DNA of 64,000 nt. It comes from Flavobacterium sp. LHD-80. Lineage in GTDB: Bacteria > Bacteroidota > Bacteroidia > Flavobacteriales > Flavobacteriaceae. Of the stretch, positions 35,353 to 43,551 are shown in pieces (the first letter of the stretch is position 1; every line of letters begins with the position of its first letter). The notes under the pieces were generated by a model that worked only from the letters and a program-made list of their open reading frames with translations, was not told the origin of the DNA and searched no databases. The DNA lies in NCBI RefSeq assembly GCF_030929605.1, contig NZ_JAVFVS010000004.1, positions 1-64,000 on the forward strand, in the 5' to 3' direction. The translations under genes and the position numbers were made by a program.

Positions 35353-36858
35353 ATGTCAAAGCAAGTTCGCGTGCGTTTTGCACCAAGTCCGACTGGACCA
35401 TTACATATTGGCGGAGTTCGTACTGCCCTATTTAATTATTTATTTGCAAAAAAACATAACGGTGTTTTTTATCTAAGAATTGAAGATACAGATCAGACCC
35501 GTTTTGTTCCAGGAGCCGAAGCCTATATTATGGAAGCGCTTGAATGGTTAGGAATTTCTCCTGAAGAAACCGTTGGAAAAAATGAAAAATTTGGTCCGTA
35601 CAGACAAAGTGATCGTAAACATTTGTACCAAAAATATGCAGATGAATTGATCAATTCGGGTTGGGCGTATTATGCTTTTGACACTCCGGAAGCTCTTGAT
35701 GCTTTGAGAAAAGAACAAGAAGCGGAAGGAAAAACATTTATTTACAATCATACCATTCGTGAAAAGTTAGATACATCTTTGGTAATTTCTGCAGAAGAAG
35801 TTTCGAAAAGAATCGCAAATGGAGAACATTATGTGATTCGTTTTAAAACTCCGGTTGATGAAACTTTACATTTAAAAGATATTATTCGTGGTGATGTTAA
35901 GTTCGAAACAAGTTTACTTGATGATAAAGTTTTGTTTAAAAGTGACGGAATGCCAACCTACCATTTAGCGAATATTGTTGATGATCATTTGATGGAAACT
36001 TCACACGTAATTCGTGGTGAAGAATGGTTGCCATCTATGCCTCTTCACGCTTTATTATACAGAGCTTTTGGTTGGGATGCTCCGGAATTTGCACATTTAC
36101 CTTTGATTTTAAAACCTGTTGGAAACGGAAAATTATCTAAAAGAGATGGTGATAAATTAGGATTTCCTGTGTTTCCACTTGAATGGAAAACGGAAGAAGG
36201 CATTTCATCTGGTTACAGAGAAAAAGGATTTTTCCCGGAAGCGGTTGTAAACTTCCTTGCTTTATTAGGTTGGAATGACGGAACGGATAAGGAATTATAT
36301 TCTTTAGAAGAATTAGTTGAAGCTTTCGACTTAAGCCGTGTTCATAAAGCGGGAGCTAAATTTGATCCGGAGAAAAACAAATGGTTCAATCACCAATATT
36401 TAATAAAACAAAATGATGCTGATTTAGCGAAGAGCTTCTCTCCTATTTTGGTTGAAAAAGGTGTTGACGTTTCAAAATATGACGTTACAAGAATCGTTTC
36501 TTTGATTAAAGAAAGAGCTCATTTCGTTTCAGAATTTTGGGATTTAACCGATTTCTTTTTCCAGGCACCAACAACTTACGATGAAAAAGCAAGCAAAAAC
36601 TGGAAGGAAGAAACTCCGGCTTTAATGCAGGAATTGATTTCAACTCTTGAATATATTGATGGATTTGATTCAGCAAATATCGAAGCAATCGTAAAAGATT
36701 GGTTGACTAAAAACGAAATTGGAATGGGTAAAGTGATGCAACCTTTCCGTTTGAGTTTGGTTGGCGCTCTTAAAGGTCCTCATCTATTTGACATTGTTGA
36801 GATCATCGGAAAAGAAGAAACTATTTCGAGAATTCAGAAAGCGATAGCTACTTTATAA
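35353..36858 (+). CDS. gltX: Glutamyl-tRNA synthetase
   Basis: 501 residues. HIGH motif FAPSPTGPLHIGGVRTALFN (residues 9-28) and KMSKS-equivalent GKLSKRDGDKLG (~257-268). The C-terminal anticodon-binding domain is complete. It attaches glutamate to tRNA-Glu in the cytosol. glnS is also present in this window, so Gln-tRNA need not be made by the indirect route. Monocistronic, with its own promoter and terminator. Confidence 0.98.
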   Translation: MSKQVRVRFAPSPTGPLHIGGVRTALFNYLFAKKHNGVFYLRIEDTDQTRFVPGAEAYIMEALEWLGISPEETVGKNEKFGPYRQSDRKHLYQKYADELINSGWAYYAFDTPEALDALRKEQEAEGKTFIYNHTIREKLDTSLVISAEEVSKRIANGEHYVIRFKTPVDETLHLKDIIRGDVKFETSLLDDKVLFKSDGMPTYHLANIVDDHLMETSHVIRGEEWLPSMPLHALLYRAFGWDAPEFAHLPLILKPVGNGKLSKRDGDKLGFPVFPLEWKTEEGISSGYREKGFFPEAVVNFLALLGWNDGTDKELYSLEELVEAFDLSRVHKAGAKFDPEKNKWFNHQYLIKQNDADLAKSFSPILVEKGVDVSKYDVTRIVSLIKERAHFVSEFWDLTDFFFQAPTTYDEKASKNWKEETPALMQELISTLEYIDGFDSANIEAIVKDWLTKNEIGMGKVMQPFRLSLVGALKGPHLFDIVEIIGKEETISRIQKAIATL

Positions 36859-36880
36859 TTAAAATTCAATTCAAAAATAG

Positions 36881-36922
36881 AAACGCTAAGAAACATCAAA
36901 CAAATGTTCTTAGCGTTTTTTT
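36881..36922 (+). terminator. gltX terminator
   Basis: aaacgctaagaaacat / atgttcttagcgttt stem with a T-run (seven Ts). Confidence 0.85.
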
Positions 36923-36993
36923 AATGTTTTAAAATTTTATTTTAGAAGAATTTTCGTAATTTACGAGATCAAAAATCTAAATTAATTATCACC

Positions 36994-37974
36994 ATGGGTA
37001 CAGCATTTATTATTTTAATAGTCTTCGGATTATTTATTTTCTTGTCATCTTTCTTTACTGTAAAACAACAAAGTTCTGTCATAATCGAAAGATTTGGGAA
37101 ATTTCACAGTGTTCGTAATTCAGGATTACAACTTAAAATTCCGTTAGTTGACAGATTGGCCGGACGTGTAAATCTTAAAATTCAACAATTAGATGTTATC
37201 ATCGAAACCAAAACTAGAGACAACGTTTTTATCAAAATGAAAGTTTCGGTACAGTTTAAAGTTATTCAGGATAAAGTATATGATGCGTTTTATAAACTAG
37301 AATATCCTCATGATCAAATCACTGCTTATGTATTTGATGTTGTTCGTGCCGAAGTTCCAAAGCTAAAATTGGATGATGTTTTTGAAAGAAAAGATGATAT
37401 CGCAATTGCTGTAAAAAGAGAATTGAACGAAGCAATGACAACTTATGGATATGATATTATCAATACTTTGGTAACAGATATTGATCCAGATATTCAAGTT
37501 AAAAATGCAATGAACAGAATCAACGCTGCTGACAGAGAAAAAACTGCTGCTGAATTTGAAGCTGAAAGTTCAAGAATCAGAATTGTTGCAAAAGCAAAAG
37601 CAGAAGCCGAAAGTAAACGTTTACAGGGTCAAGGTATTGCAGATCAGCGTCGTGAAATTGCAAGAGGTCTAGTAGAAAGTGTTGAAGTTTTAAACAATGT
37701 TGGAATCAATTCGCAAGAAGCTTCTGCCCTAATTGTCGTTACGCAACATTATGATACTTTACAAGCAATTGGAGCCGATGCAAATTCTAATTTAATCTTG
37801 CTTCCTAATTCTCCACAAGCCGGAAGTGACATGTTAAATAATATGGTTGCTTCCTTTACAGCATCAAATCAAGTTGGTGAAATGATGAAAAAGAATTACA
37901 AAAAAGTTGAAAAACACAAACCAACTCCACCACAATCTGGTTATGAAGATGATATTCAACCACAAAATACTTAA
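36994..37974 (+). CDS. SPFH/stomatin-like band 7 protein (QmcA type)
   Basis: 326 residues. One N-terminal membrane segment (~3-22) is followed by the SPFH/PHB domain (FFTVKQQSSVIIERFGKFHS, ~22-190), with LDDVFERKDDIAIAVKRELN and YGYDIINTLVTDIDPD. Then comes a coiled coil (AADREKTAAEFEAESSRIRI ... AEAESKRLQGQGIADQRREI). These proteins form ring oligomers at membrane microdomains and often scaffold proteases; no protease partner lies next to it here. It ends at a bidirectional terminator. Confidence 0.9.
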   Translation: MGTAFIILIVFGLFIFLSSFFTVKQQSSVIIERFGKFHSVRNSGLQLKIPLVDRLAGRVNLKIQQLDVIIETKTRDNVFIKMKVSVQFKVIQDKVYDAFYKLEYPHDQITAYVFDVVRAEVPKLKLDDVFERKDDIAIAVKRELNEAMTTYGYDIINTLVTDIDPDIQVKNAMNRINAADREKTAAEFEAESSRIRIVAKAKAEAESKRLQGQGIADQRREIARGLVESVEVLNNVGINSQEASALIVVTQHYDTLQAIGADANSNLILLPNSPQAGSDMLNNMVASFTASNQVGEMMKKNYKKVEKHKPTPPQSGYEDDIQPQNT

Positions 37975-37975
37975 T

Positions 37976-38008
37976 AAAAAAAGAGGCTTTAATTGCCTCT
38001 TTTTTTAT
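37976..38008. terminator. Bidirectional terminator overlapping the DUF6327-type stop codon
   Basis: aaaaaaagaggc / gcctcttttttt with a 7-nt loop. On the minus strand the hairpin includes the final codons (KKRGN-stop) of the 84-residue gene. Confidence 0.85.
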
Positions 38009-38243
38009 TGATAAACCAATTGATAACAAAAGGTATAATAGACTGTAAAATTTTTGGATATGATTTTTTAAAGTAATCTGTGTAAGAGGAAACAAAACCA
38101 TTTACAATTTTTTGTGGTGTTATGCTCTCTTTAGTTCTTTGAATACTTAAAACTAATTTCTGATAATTTATCTCTTTTTCCAATTTCAAAATTTCCAGAT
38201 CTCTGTCAAGTTCTGCATACGATGAGTATTTTTTCTTTTCCAT
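37989..38243 (-). CDS. DUF6327-type small protein
   Basis: 84 residues: MEKKKYSSYAELDRDLEILK opens a helical N-terminus, and a hydrophobic segment (PKILQSIIPFVINWFI) near the end suggests membrane association. It is last in a three-gene minus-strand group with a holin-like and a YtxH-like gene, five bases after the holin-like stop. This trio recurs in flavobacteria, where it is usually linked to envelope stress; that link is recalled and not shown here. Confidence 0.65.
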   Translation of the reverse strand: MEKKKYSSYAELDRDLEILKLEKEINYQKLVLSIQRTKESITPQKIVNGFVSSYTDYFKKSYPKILQSIIPFVINWFINKKRGN

Positions 38244-38248
38244 AATTC

Positions 38249-38599
38249 TTAATCATTAAAAAAGATTTCTGAAAATTTCTCTAAAATTGGTCCTTCAACA
38301 AACTTGTCTTTTACAAAGAAAAGTAAAATGGTAAAAACCAAATAGATCCCTCCTACTGTCAAAAATCCAAGAGCATTGCTTTCAAACAAACTGCCAAAAG
38401 CGTACGCTGCTGCAAAAGATCCAAAAATTAAAACCATTGTAAAACAAACCAAAATCAAGGTAAACTTAAAAATTAAAGTAGTAGATTTCATTGCTACTTT
38501 AAAACCCCAAAGTTTATAATATGCTAAATGACTTTCAATATATTCTTTAGCCTGATCTTGAATATTTTCAGTGTTTTCTTTTAATTCTTCAAAAGCCAT
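38249..38599 (-). CDS. Phage holin family-like membrane protein (Phage_holin_3_6 type)
   Basis: 116 residues: an amphipathic N-terminus (NTENIQDQAKEYIESHLAYY), then two membrane helices (TLIFKFTLILVCFTMVLIFG and LGFLTVGGIYLVFTILLFFV). Despite the family name these chromosomal proteins are not lytic phage holins; they accompany YtxH and DUF6327-type genes. Nothing phage-related is nearby. Confidence 0.75.
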   Translation of the reverse strand: MAFEELKENTENIQDQAKEYIESHLAYYKLWGFKVAMKSTTLIFKFTLILVCFTMVLIFGSFAAAYAFGSLFESNALGFLTVGGIYLVFTILLFFVKDKFVEGPILEKFSEIFFND

Positions 38600-38618
38600 A
38601 ATGATGATTTTAAATAAA

Positions 38619-38661
38619 AAAACACATTACTTTTCATAAAAATAATCAAGTAATGTGTTTT
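38619..38661 (-). terminator. Hairpin between the YtxH-like and holin-like genes
   Basis: Perfect 13-bp stem aaaacacattact / agtaatgtgtttt, followed on the minus strand by a T-run. It could attenuate transcription into the last two genes. Confidence 0.7.
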
Positions 38662-38671
38662 GAGAATGATA

Positions 38672-38998
38672 TTATTTTTGAAGTTTAGCGTTCTGTGCTT
38701 TTAAATCGGCCAATTTAGATTCTAAAAAAGTGATTACCTCTTCAGTTTTATGGCTTACATTAGAAAGCAACTCATTTAATGTTCCATCAAGATTTTGCGT
38801 TGCTCCTTTATATTTTTCACGAAGTACTTCAGAACTTGCAGAAAGAGAATCCTTTAAATTATGCGTAGCATCATCTATACCTTCTTTTAATTTTGCACGA
38901 GTTTTAGATCCTTTGTCTGGGGCAAATAAAATTCCGATAGCTGCACCAGCAGCGGCAGCAGCTAAAATTGCGGCTGCAGTATTTAAGTTCTTTGACAT
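38672..38998 (-). CDS. YtxH-like general stress protein
   Basis: 108 residues. The N-terminal Ala/Gly-rich membrane segment (AAAILAAAAAGAAIGILFAP followed by DKGSKTRAKLKEG) is the YtxH signature; the remainder is helical (VLREKYKGATQNLDGTLNEL). YtxH proteins are general-stress envelope proteins of unknown biochemical activity. First gene of a three-gene group. Confidence 0.85.
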   Translation of the reverse strand: MSKNLNTAAAILAAAAAGAAIGILFAPDKGSKTRAKLKEGIDDATHNLKDSLSASSEVLREKYKGATQNLDGTLNELLSNVSHKTEEVITFLESKLADLKAQNAKLQK

Positions 38999-39088
38999 AA
39001 TATTAAAATTTAAATGAGTAATAAAGGTAAACTTTTTTAAAATATAAATTACTGAATAAATGTTATTTACAAAAATTTAACAATACAA

Positions 39089-39568
39089 TTAATACATATA
39101 AGCAACAGCTTCATATTTACCATCTGCCTTTTGAACAATACTTACAAATGGATATCCACTTGAAGCCGATTTTGTTTTGATTCTCATAGCAGTCTGGTTC
39201 TGATTTGCAATTGGCGGTTCACCCTTTGTCCTTGTCGAAACTCCAGTAAAACTAGCTGCCTGTTTCAGTCCTATTGTCTTTTCTTGAGGCAGAACAGTTA
39301 CCATTTTGTAATCGTCTTTTGAATCTACAACTATCTTATCTGAAACCTTTTGCGTTTGTTTTGTTTGTTTATTTGTAATAGATGAAACGGCATGTTTACT
39401 TATTTTTACCTCTTCCGAACTTCCGTTTACTGAATAGTAAATTAAACCATTTTCGTTTTTAATGAAATTAACATCAAGCTGTTCACCATTGTGTTTTGTA
39501 ATTTGATGTGTCTGAGAAATTGCAACATTTGCAAATAAAATTGCTAGCGTAAAATATAAAATTTTCAT
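39089..39568 (-). CDS. Secreted protein of unknown function
   Basis: 159 residues. The signal peptide ends near AISQ (residue ~19). The mature part opens with a beta-rich segment (GEQLDVNFIKNENGLIYYSV ... NGSSEEVKISKHAVSSI) reminiscent of short SH3-like beta modules. No other family recognised. It is flanked by long AT-rich non-coding DNA on its 5' side. Confidence 0.6.
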   Translation of the reverse strand: MKILYFTLAILFANVAISQTHQITKHNGEQLDVNFIKNENGLIYYSVNGSSEEVKISKHAVSSITNKQTKQTQKVSDKIVVDSKDDYKMVTVLPQEKTIGLKQAASFTGVSTRTKGEPPIANQNQTAMRIKTKSASSGYPFVSIVQKADGKYEAVAYMY

Positions 39569-39886
39569 GATTATTAGATTTAAATTAAAAATGATCAGAT
39601 TTGAAATTTAAAAACTAAAGCTTAACACAAATTCAATATTATGGAATTTTGTCATTATGATATAATTTGAAAAATACCTTTTACGCGAAATATTATCAAA
39701 AGTATATCACAATAAAAATGAGAACATAAAATTGTCTTTTCAAGAAATCAATATTGAAAATCTACTGCAGTAAAAATCACGAGTTTTTAAAACCAATAAA
39801 TTTCAGTTTCGTTTCTGTAACGGCAAATTTTAATTTTTATAAAAATCATCTCTGATTTTTAGTATTGAGTTAAAAATAGCAACTTT

Positions 39887-40039
39887 ATAAACAATTGTAT
39901 GTTAACAACCCGTTAAACTGACAAAAATAACAGCAAAAAGTTAAATAAAGACACTAAATAAACAATAACTCAAAAAATGAGTTATGTATCGAAGTAATAA
40001 AAAAATGAGCTTAAAATAGATTTATGAAGGTCATTTTTA
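39887..40039. repeat. Diverged direct repeat, copy A (~150 bp)
   Basis: Starts ttataaacaatt and ends in gcttaaaata ... tttatgaaggtcattttta. It aligns with 40200-40357. The 884-bp gap 39.57-40.45 kb is otherwise AT-rich with no sizeable ORF. Confidence 0.6.
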
Positions 40040-40074
40040 CGATAAATCATCTATTGAATTTAATTTTAAAATAG
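40024..40074 (+). CDS. Possible tiny hydrophobic peptide in copy A (16 aa)
   Basis: MKVIFTINHLLNLILK followed by TAG. It overlaps the end of repeat copy A. A parallel ORF (MKVIFNLKYLYIF, 40342-40383) sits at the same place in copy B. Hydrophobic peptides this short occur in type I toxins, but no antisense RNA is demonstrated. Confidence 0.15.
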   Translation: MKVIFTINHLLNLILK

Positions 40075-40199
40075 ATTAAACTTATTATTAATAAAAACTT
40101 GTAAAATTTAAAAATTAATAAATAAAATTTATATTTTAAGATTCAATAAATTTTTAAAGATGTAATTTCATCTAATTACAAAAATGAATTTAAAAATTA

Positions 40200-40357
40200 A
40201 GGTTATAAACAATTCAGTGTTAATAAGCCTTTACGAGTACTAAATTCAGGTCTAAAATTAAAATTAAGGCTTTAATTTAATTATTTTATAAAAGATGAGT
40301 TCTATATCGGAAGAAATAAAAAATTAGCTTAAAATCAATTTATGAAGGTTATTTTTA
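40200..40357. repeat. Diverged direct repeat, copy B (~150 bp)
   Basis: Starts ttataaacaatt. It contains atgagttctatatcgg, matching atgagttatgtatcga in copy A, and ends gcttaaaatc ... tttatgaaggttattttta. The last ~65 bp of the two copies are the best preserved. Confidence 0.6.
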
Positions 40358-40383
40358 ATCTAAAATATTTATATATTTTTTAA
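40342..40383 (+). CDS. Possible tiny hydrophobic peptide in copy B (13 aa)
   Basis: MKVIFNLKYLYIF followed by TAA. Its first five residues match the copy A peptide (MKVIF), with a synonymous gtc/gtt change. Confidence 0.15.
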   Translation: MKVIFNLKYLYIF

Positions 40384-40404
40384 TTTTGATAGAAAAACTA
40401 AATA

Positions 40405-40434
40405 ATAAAAAAAGCGCTTATAAAAAGCGCTTTT
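40405..40434 (-). terminator. glnS terminator
   Basis: aaaagcgctt / aagcgctttt stem followed on the minus strand by a T-run. Confidence 0.8.
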
Positions 40435-40452
40435 CCATAGATTCTAATTATT

Positions 40453-42570
40453 TTATATTTTTACCATTTCAGATAAAATTTCAATTTCTCTTTCTGATGC
40501 ATTTTTTGGAGGATTTGAATATAATTTCAAAATTTCATCATCAAACTGATTTTTGAAACTTTCGTTTTCAAGATCTCTTAAATTTAAAAGTGCTTTTGAT
40601 CGAACATAAGTTGATTCACTTTTTAAAGACATTGAATATAATTTCTTAATATCTTCTTCTTCAAAATCTGTAGATTTCCAGTTTGAATATTTTAAAATAA
40701 ACTGAGAAAACAACAGTGAAGCCTTATTATTATTGATATTCTTCTTCAAAGAATTCTGCAAAAGTGAAAAAGTAGAGATATTTTTAATGTTCTCCCCTAT
40801 TGCGCTTTCAATTGCAATACGCTCTGGTTTTGTCTCAACTTTGAAATATTTATTGATATCTTTCAAAGAATTATTGATGCTGTTTTCTTCTTTTTTGCCT
40901 TTTTCTTCCCAGGCATCTTTTAATCCAACAGTTTTGTTAAATACTAATTTTGAAGAAGTTGAGTCTTTATCAACAGTAAAATAACCTAAACGTTGAAACT
41001 GAAATTTATCTTCATTTTGAACTGTTGCTAAACTTGGTTCAACAAATCCGGTTACAATTTCTAACGAATTTGGATTCACAAAATCTAAGAAATTTTTCTC
41101 TTTATAACTGTCCGGAGCTTCATCTGTAAACAAACGATCGTACAAACGAACTTCTGCTTCAAGTGCATGCTGAATTGAAACCCAGTGTAATGTTCCAGAT
41201 ACTTTTCTTTGACTTGATTCTGTTCCGCTTCCGCTTAAAGAATCTGTATCATAAGTTACATGAATTTCAGTAATATTTCCGTTTTCATCTTTTATAACAG
41301 ATTCACCTTTAATGATATAAGCATTTTTAAGACGCACTTCTTTTCCTAAAGTCAAACGGAAAAATTTAGCTGGAGCTTCTTCTAAAAAGTCTTCTCTTTC
41401 GATATATAATTCACGAGAAAACGGTACTTTTCTGAAACCAGCATTTTCATCTTCCTGATTATTTTCAGCTTCTAGCCATTCTTCTTTTCCTTCCGGATAA
41501 TTTGTAATTACCAATTTTACAGGATCTAAAACAGCCATTACGCGAGGTGCAATTTTGTTCAAATCTTCACGAATACAGAATTCTAAAACTGATACATTTA
41601 TTAAATTATCACGTTTTGCAATACCAATTGTATTAGCAAAATTACGTAAAGAAGTAGCTGTATAACCACGTCGTCGCAATCCAGAAATTGTTGACATTCT
41701 AGGATCATCCCAACCGTTAACATGCTTTTCTTTAACTAGTTGCTGTAATTTTCTTTTACTAACAACAGTATGTGATAGGTTACGTCTTGCAAATTCTCTT
41801 TGCTTTGGACGAATCTCATTTTCATCAATAATTTGATCTAAAAACCAATCGTATAATTCACGATGAGGCAAGAATTCAAGTGTACAAAATGAGTGTGAAA
41901 TTGCTTCTAAATAATCACTTTGTCCGTGTGCCCAATCGTACATTGGGTAGATTTTCCAGGCATCTCCCGTTCTATGGTGATGCTTGTGTAAAATTCTATA
42001 CATAATTGGATCACGCATCAACATATTTGTTGATTTCATGTCAATTTTTGCACGAAGAATATGTGTACCAGCCTCAAATTCACCGTTTTTCATTCTTTCG
42101 AATAAATCTAAGTTTTCTTCAACAGAACGATTTCTGTATGGACTGTCAGTTCCTGTAGTTGTTGGCGTTCCTTTTTGAGTTGCCATTTCTTCAGAAGATT
42201 GACTGTCAACATAAGCTTTATCTTTTTTAATTAACAAAACGGCCCAATCGTACAATTGTTGAAAATAATCTGATGCATAACGTTCTTCTGCCCAAGTATA
42301 ACCCAGCCATTCAACATCTTTTTTAATAGCATCAACAAATTCCTGTTCTTCTTTTTCAGGATTCGTATCGTCAAAACGTAAATTTACAGGTGACTGATAA
42401 TCAATTCCTAAACCAAAATTTAATGCAATAGAACTTGCATGACCAATATGTAAATAACCATTTGGTTCTGGTGGAAAACGAAAATGAAGTTTGTTTTGTG
42501 AAAGACCTGATTTTAAATCTTCCTCTATGATTTGTTCAATAAAATTGAGTGATTTCTCTTCTGATGCCAT
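40453..42570 (-). CDS. glnS: Glutaminyl-tRNA synthetase with C-terminal extension
   Basis: 705 residues. HIGH-type motif FRFPPEPNGYLHIGHASSIA (~28-47) and KMSKS-equivalent VVSKRKLQQLV (~265-275). The anticodon-binding beta barrels run to ~555. E. coli GlnRS is 554 residues; this protein has ~150 extra residues of helical character (YVRSKALLNLRDLENESFKN ...). Some Bacteroidota GlnRS carry a fused YqeY domain here, but this tail does not clearly look like YqeY. A promoter-like TATCTTTG on the minus strand (42590-42597) lies close upstream. Confidence 0.95.
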   Translation of the reverse strand: MASEEKSLNFIEQIIEEDLKSGLSQNKLHFRFPPEPNGYLHIGHASSIALNFGLGIDYQSPVNLRFDDTNPEKEEQEFVDAIKKDVEWLGYTWAEERYASDYFQQLYDWAVLLIKKDKAYVDSQSSEEMATQKGTPTTTGTDSPYRNRSVEENLDLFERMKNGEFEAGTHILRAKIDMKSTNMLMRDPIMYRILHKHHHRTGDAWKIYPMYDWAHGQSDYLEAISHSFCTLEFLPHRELYDWFLDQIIDENEIRPKQREFARRNLSHTVVSKRKLQQLVKEKHVNGWDDPRMSTISGLRRRGYTATSLRNFANTIGIAKRDNLINVSVLEFCIREDLNKIAPRVMAVLDPVKLVITNYPEGKEEWLEAENNQEDENAGFRKVPFSRELYIEREDFLEEAPAKFFRLTLGKEVRLKNAYIIKGESVIKDENGNITEIHVTYDTDSLSGSGTESSQRKVSGTLHWVSIQHALEAEVRLYDRLFTDEAPDSYKEKNFLDFVNPNSLEIVTGFVEPSLATVQNEDKFQFQRLGYFTVDKDSTSSKLVFNKTVGLKDAWEEKGKKEENSINNSLKDINKYFKVETKPERIAIESAIGENIKNISTFSLLQNSLKKNINNNKASLLFSQFILKYSNWKSTDFEEEDIKKLYSMSLKSESTYVRSKALLNLRDLENESFKNQFDDEILKLYSNPPKNASEREIEILSEMVKI

Positions 42571-42604
42571 TATTTTATAGTAATTTTAGCAAAGATAAAA
42601 AAAA

Positions 42605-42668
42605 GGTTTCAGGTTTCAGGTTTAAAGTTATTTAAGTGGCGCATAACCTGAAACTTTAAACGTGAAAC
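42605..42668 (+). repeat. Inverted repeat upstream of folB
   Basis: gtttcaggtttaaagtt pairs with aactttaaacgtgaaac (one mismatch) across the glnS-folB gap; both arms are built from the gtttcagg word also seen near mnmG. Confidence 0.6.
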
Positions 42669-42677
42669 AATATAAAA

Positions 42678-43037
42678 ATGGGAGTTATAAAACTAAAAAA
42701 CATTCGTACTTTTTCATACCACGGATGTTTAATTGAAGAAGGAAAAATTGGATCTAATTATACTGTTGATCTAAAAATTAAAACAAATCTTCAAAAATCG
42801 GCAGAAACAGATCATCTTTTAGACACTGTTGATTACGTACATTTGAATAAAATTGTTGAAGAAGAAATGGCAATTCGTTCCCATTTATTGGAACATGTGG
42901 CCAAAAGAATCAATATTCGTGTACTTGCTGAAATAGAAATGGTAGAAAAAACTACAGTTTGGGTTTCTAAAATTAATCCGCCTATTGGTGGTGATGTTGA
43001 AACAGTTACCATAAAAATGACGGAAATTAGAAAGTAA
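42678..43037 (+). CDS. folB: Dihydroneopterin aldolase
   Basis: 119 residues, the family norm. MGVIKLKNIRTFSYHGCLIE places the active-site region (YHGC...EE), DTVDYVHLNKIVEEEM carries the substrate-binding Asp-Tyr, and LLEHVAKRI holds the conserved Glu-His. The Lys near the end (WVSKINPPIGG) fits the catalytic lysine. It converts dihydroneopterin to 6-hydroxymethyl-dihydropterin in folate synthesis. Divergent from glnS and followed by tRNA-Cys. Confidence 0.95.
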   Translation: MGVIKLKNIRTFSYHGCLIEEGKIGSNYTVDLKIKTNLQKSAETDHLLDTVDYVHLNKIVEEEMAIRSHLLEHVAKRINIRVLAEIEMVEKTTVWVSKINPPIGGDVETVTIKMTEIRK

Positions 43038-43085
43038 TTTTTAAAACTAAAATCGTATTTTTTCAAAATACTTCATATGAAACTT

Positions 43086-43114
43086 TTGAATTTTAAAGAT
43101 TTTAGTTACTTTTG
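43086..43114 (+). promoter_or_regulatory. tRNA-Cys promoter
   Basis: TTG (43086-43088), 18 bp, TACTTTTG (43107-43114), 17 bp before the mature tRNA. Confidence 0.7.
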
Positions 43115-43131
43115 CCATCCGTTCAAGCAAT

Positions 43132-43202
43132 GGCGTCGTGGCCGAGCGGCTAGGCTGGGCTCTGCAAAAGCTCCTACTCCGGTTCGAATCCGGACGATGC
43201 CT
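43132..43202 (+). tRNA. tRNA-Cys (anticodon GCA)
   Basis: Cloverleaf read by eye: acceptor ggcgtcg / cgatgcc (one G-U), D arm gcc...ggc, anticodon stem gggct / agctc with loop ctgcaaa (anticodon GCA), T arm tccgg-ttcgaat-ccgga, discriminator U as expected for Cys. CCA is not encoded. It is followed at once by a terminator. Confidence 0.96.
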
Positions 43203-43203
43203 C

Positions 43204-43237
43204 AAAAAGAGATACAGAAATGTGTCTCTTTTTTTTA
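43204..43237 (+). terminator. tRNA-Cys terminator
   Basis: aaaaagagataca / tgtgtctcttttt stem with a gaaa loop and T-run. Confidence 0.85.
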
Positions 43238-43273
43238 TGTTTAATTTTTAGAAAAGATTAGATAAAGATTTAC

Positions 43274-43295
43274 GTTCGAATCCGGACGATGCCTC
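43274..43295 (+). repeat. Exact 22-bp duplicate of the tRNA-Cys 3' end (att-like)
   Basis: The 22 bases 43182-43203 (T arm and acceptor end) are repeated exactly at 43274-43295, 92 bp downstream. Duplicated tRNA 3' ends mark tyrosine-integrase attachment sites. No integrase lies between the copies. Confidence 0.8.
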
Positions 43296-43346
43296 TAAAA
43301 CCTTAAAGGAAACTTGGAGTTTTTTATACCTAATTTTTCCACAATC

Positions 43347-43448
43347 TTGTCATTTCGAGGAACGAGAAATCTTCACGAGAAGCTCTACAAAGATTGGACA
43401 ATTATTACGGAGTTACTTGCAAAGATTTCTCGTTCCTCGAAATGACAA
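43347..43448. mobile_element. MITE/REP-like element with 27-bp perfect terminal inverted repeats
   Basis: 43347-43373 (ttgtcatttcgaggaacgag...) is the exact reverse complement of 43422-43448, with a 48-nt loop. Such ttgtcatttcgaggaacgag palindromes are abundant in flavobacteria (recalled). There is no coding capacity, so it would be moved in trans, possibly by a RAYT enzyme. Confidence 0.7.
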
Positions 43449-43499
43449 CTGTATATAACAACTTTACAAAAATTTAAAAACCAACAATTATAAACACAA

Positions 43500-43524
43500 A
43501 AAAACCTCTGAAATTCAGAGGCTT
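43500..43524 (-). terminator. Terminator of the LysE-family gene
   Basis: cctctgaa / ttcagagg stem followed on the minus strand by seven Ts. Confidence 0.8.
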
Positions 43525-43551
43525 AATTATCTATTTTTGAGTTATTAACAA

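Noticed and set aside
38249..38599. Holin-like protein as evidence of a prophage
   Set aside because: The family is a chromosomal envelope protein found with YtxH; no phage structural, lysis or integrase genes are near.
43268..43295. Second tRNA gene
   Set aside because: Only the 3' 22 bases are present; no acceptor 5' strand, D arm or anticodon arm precedes them.
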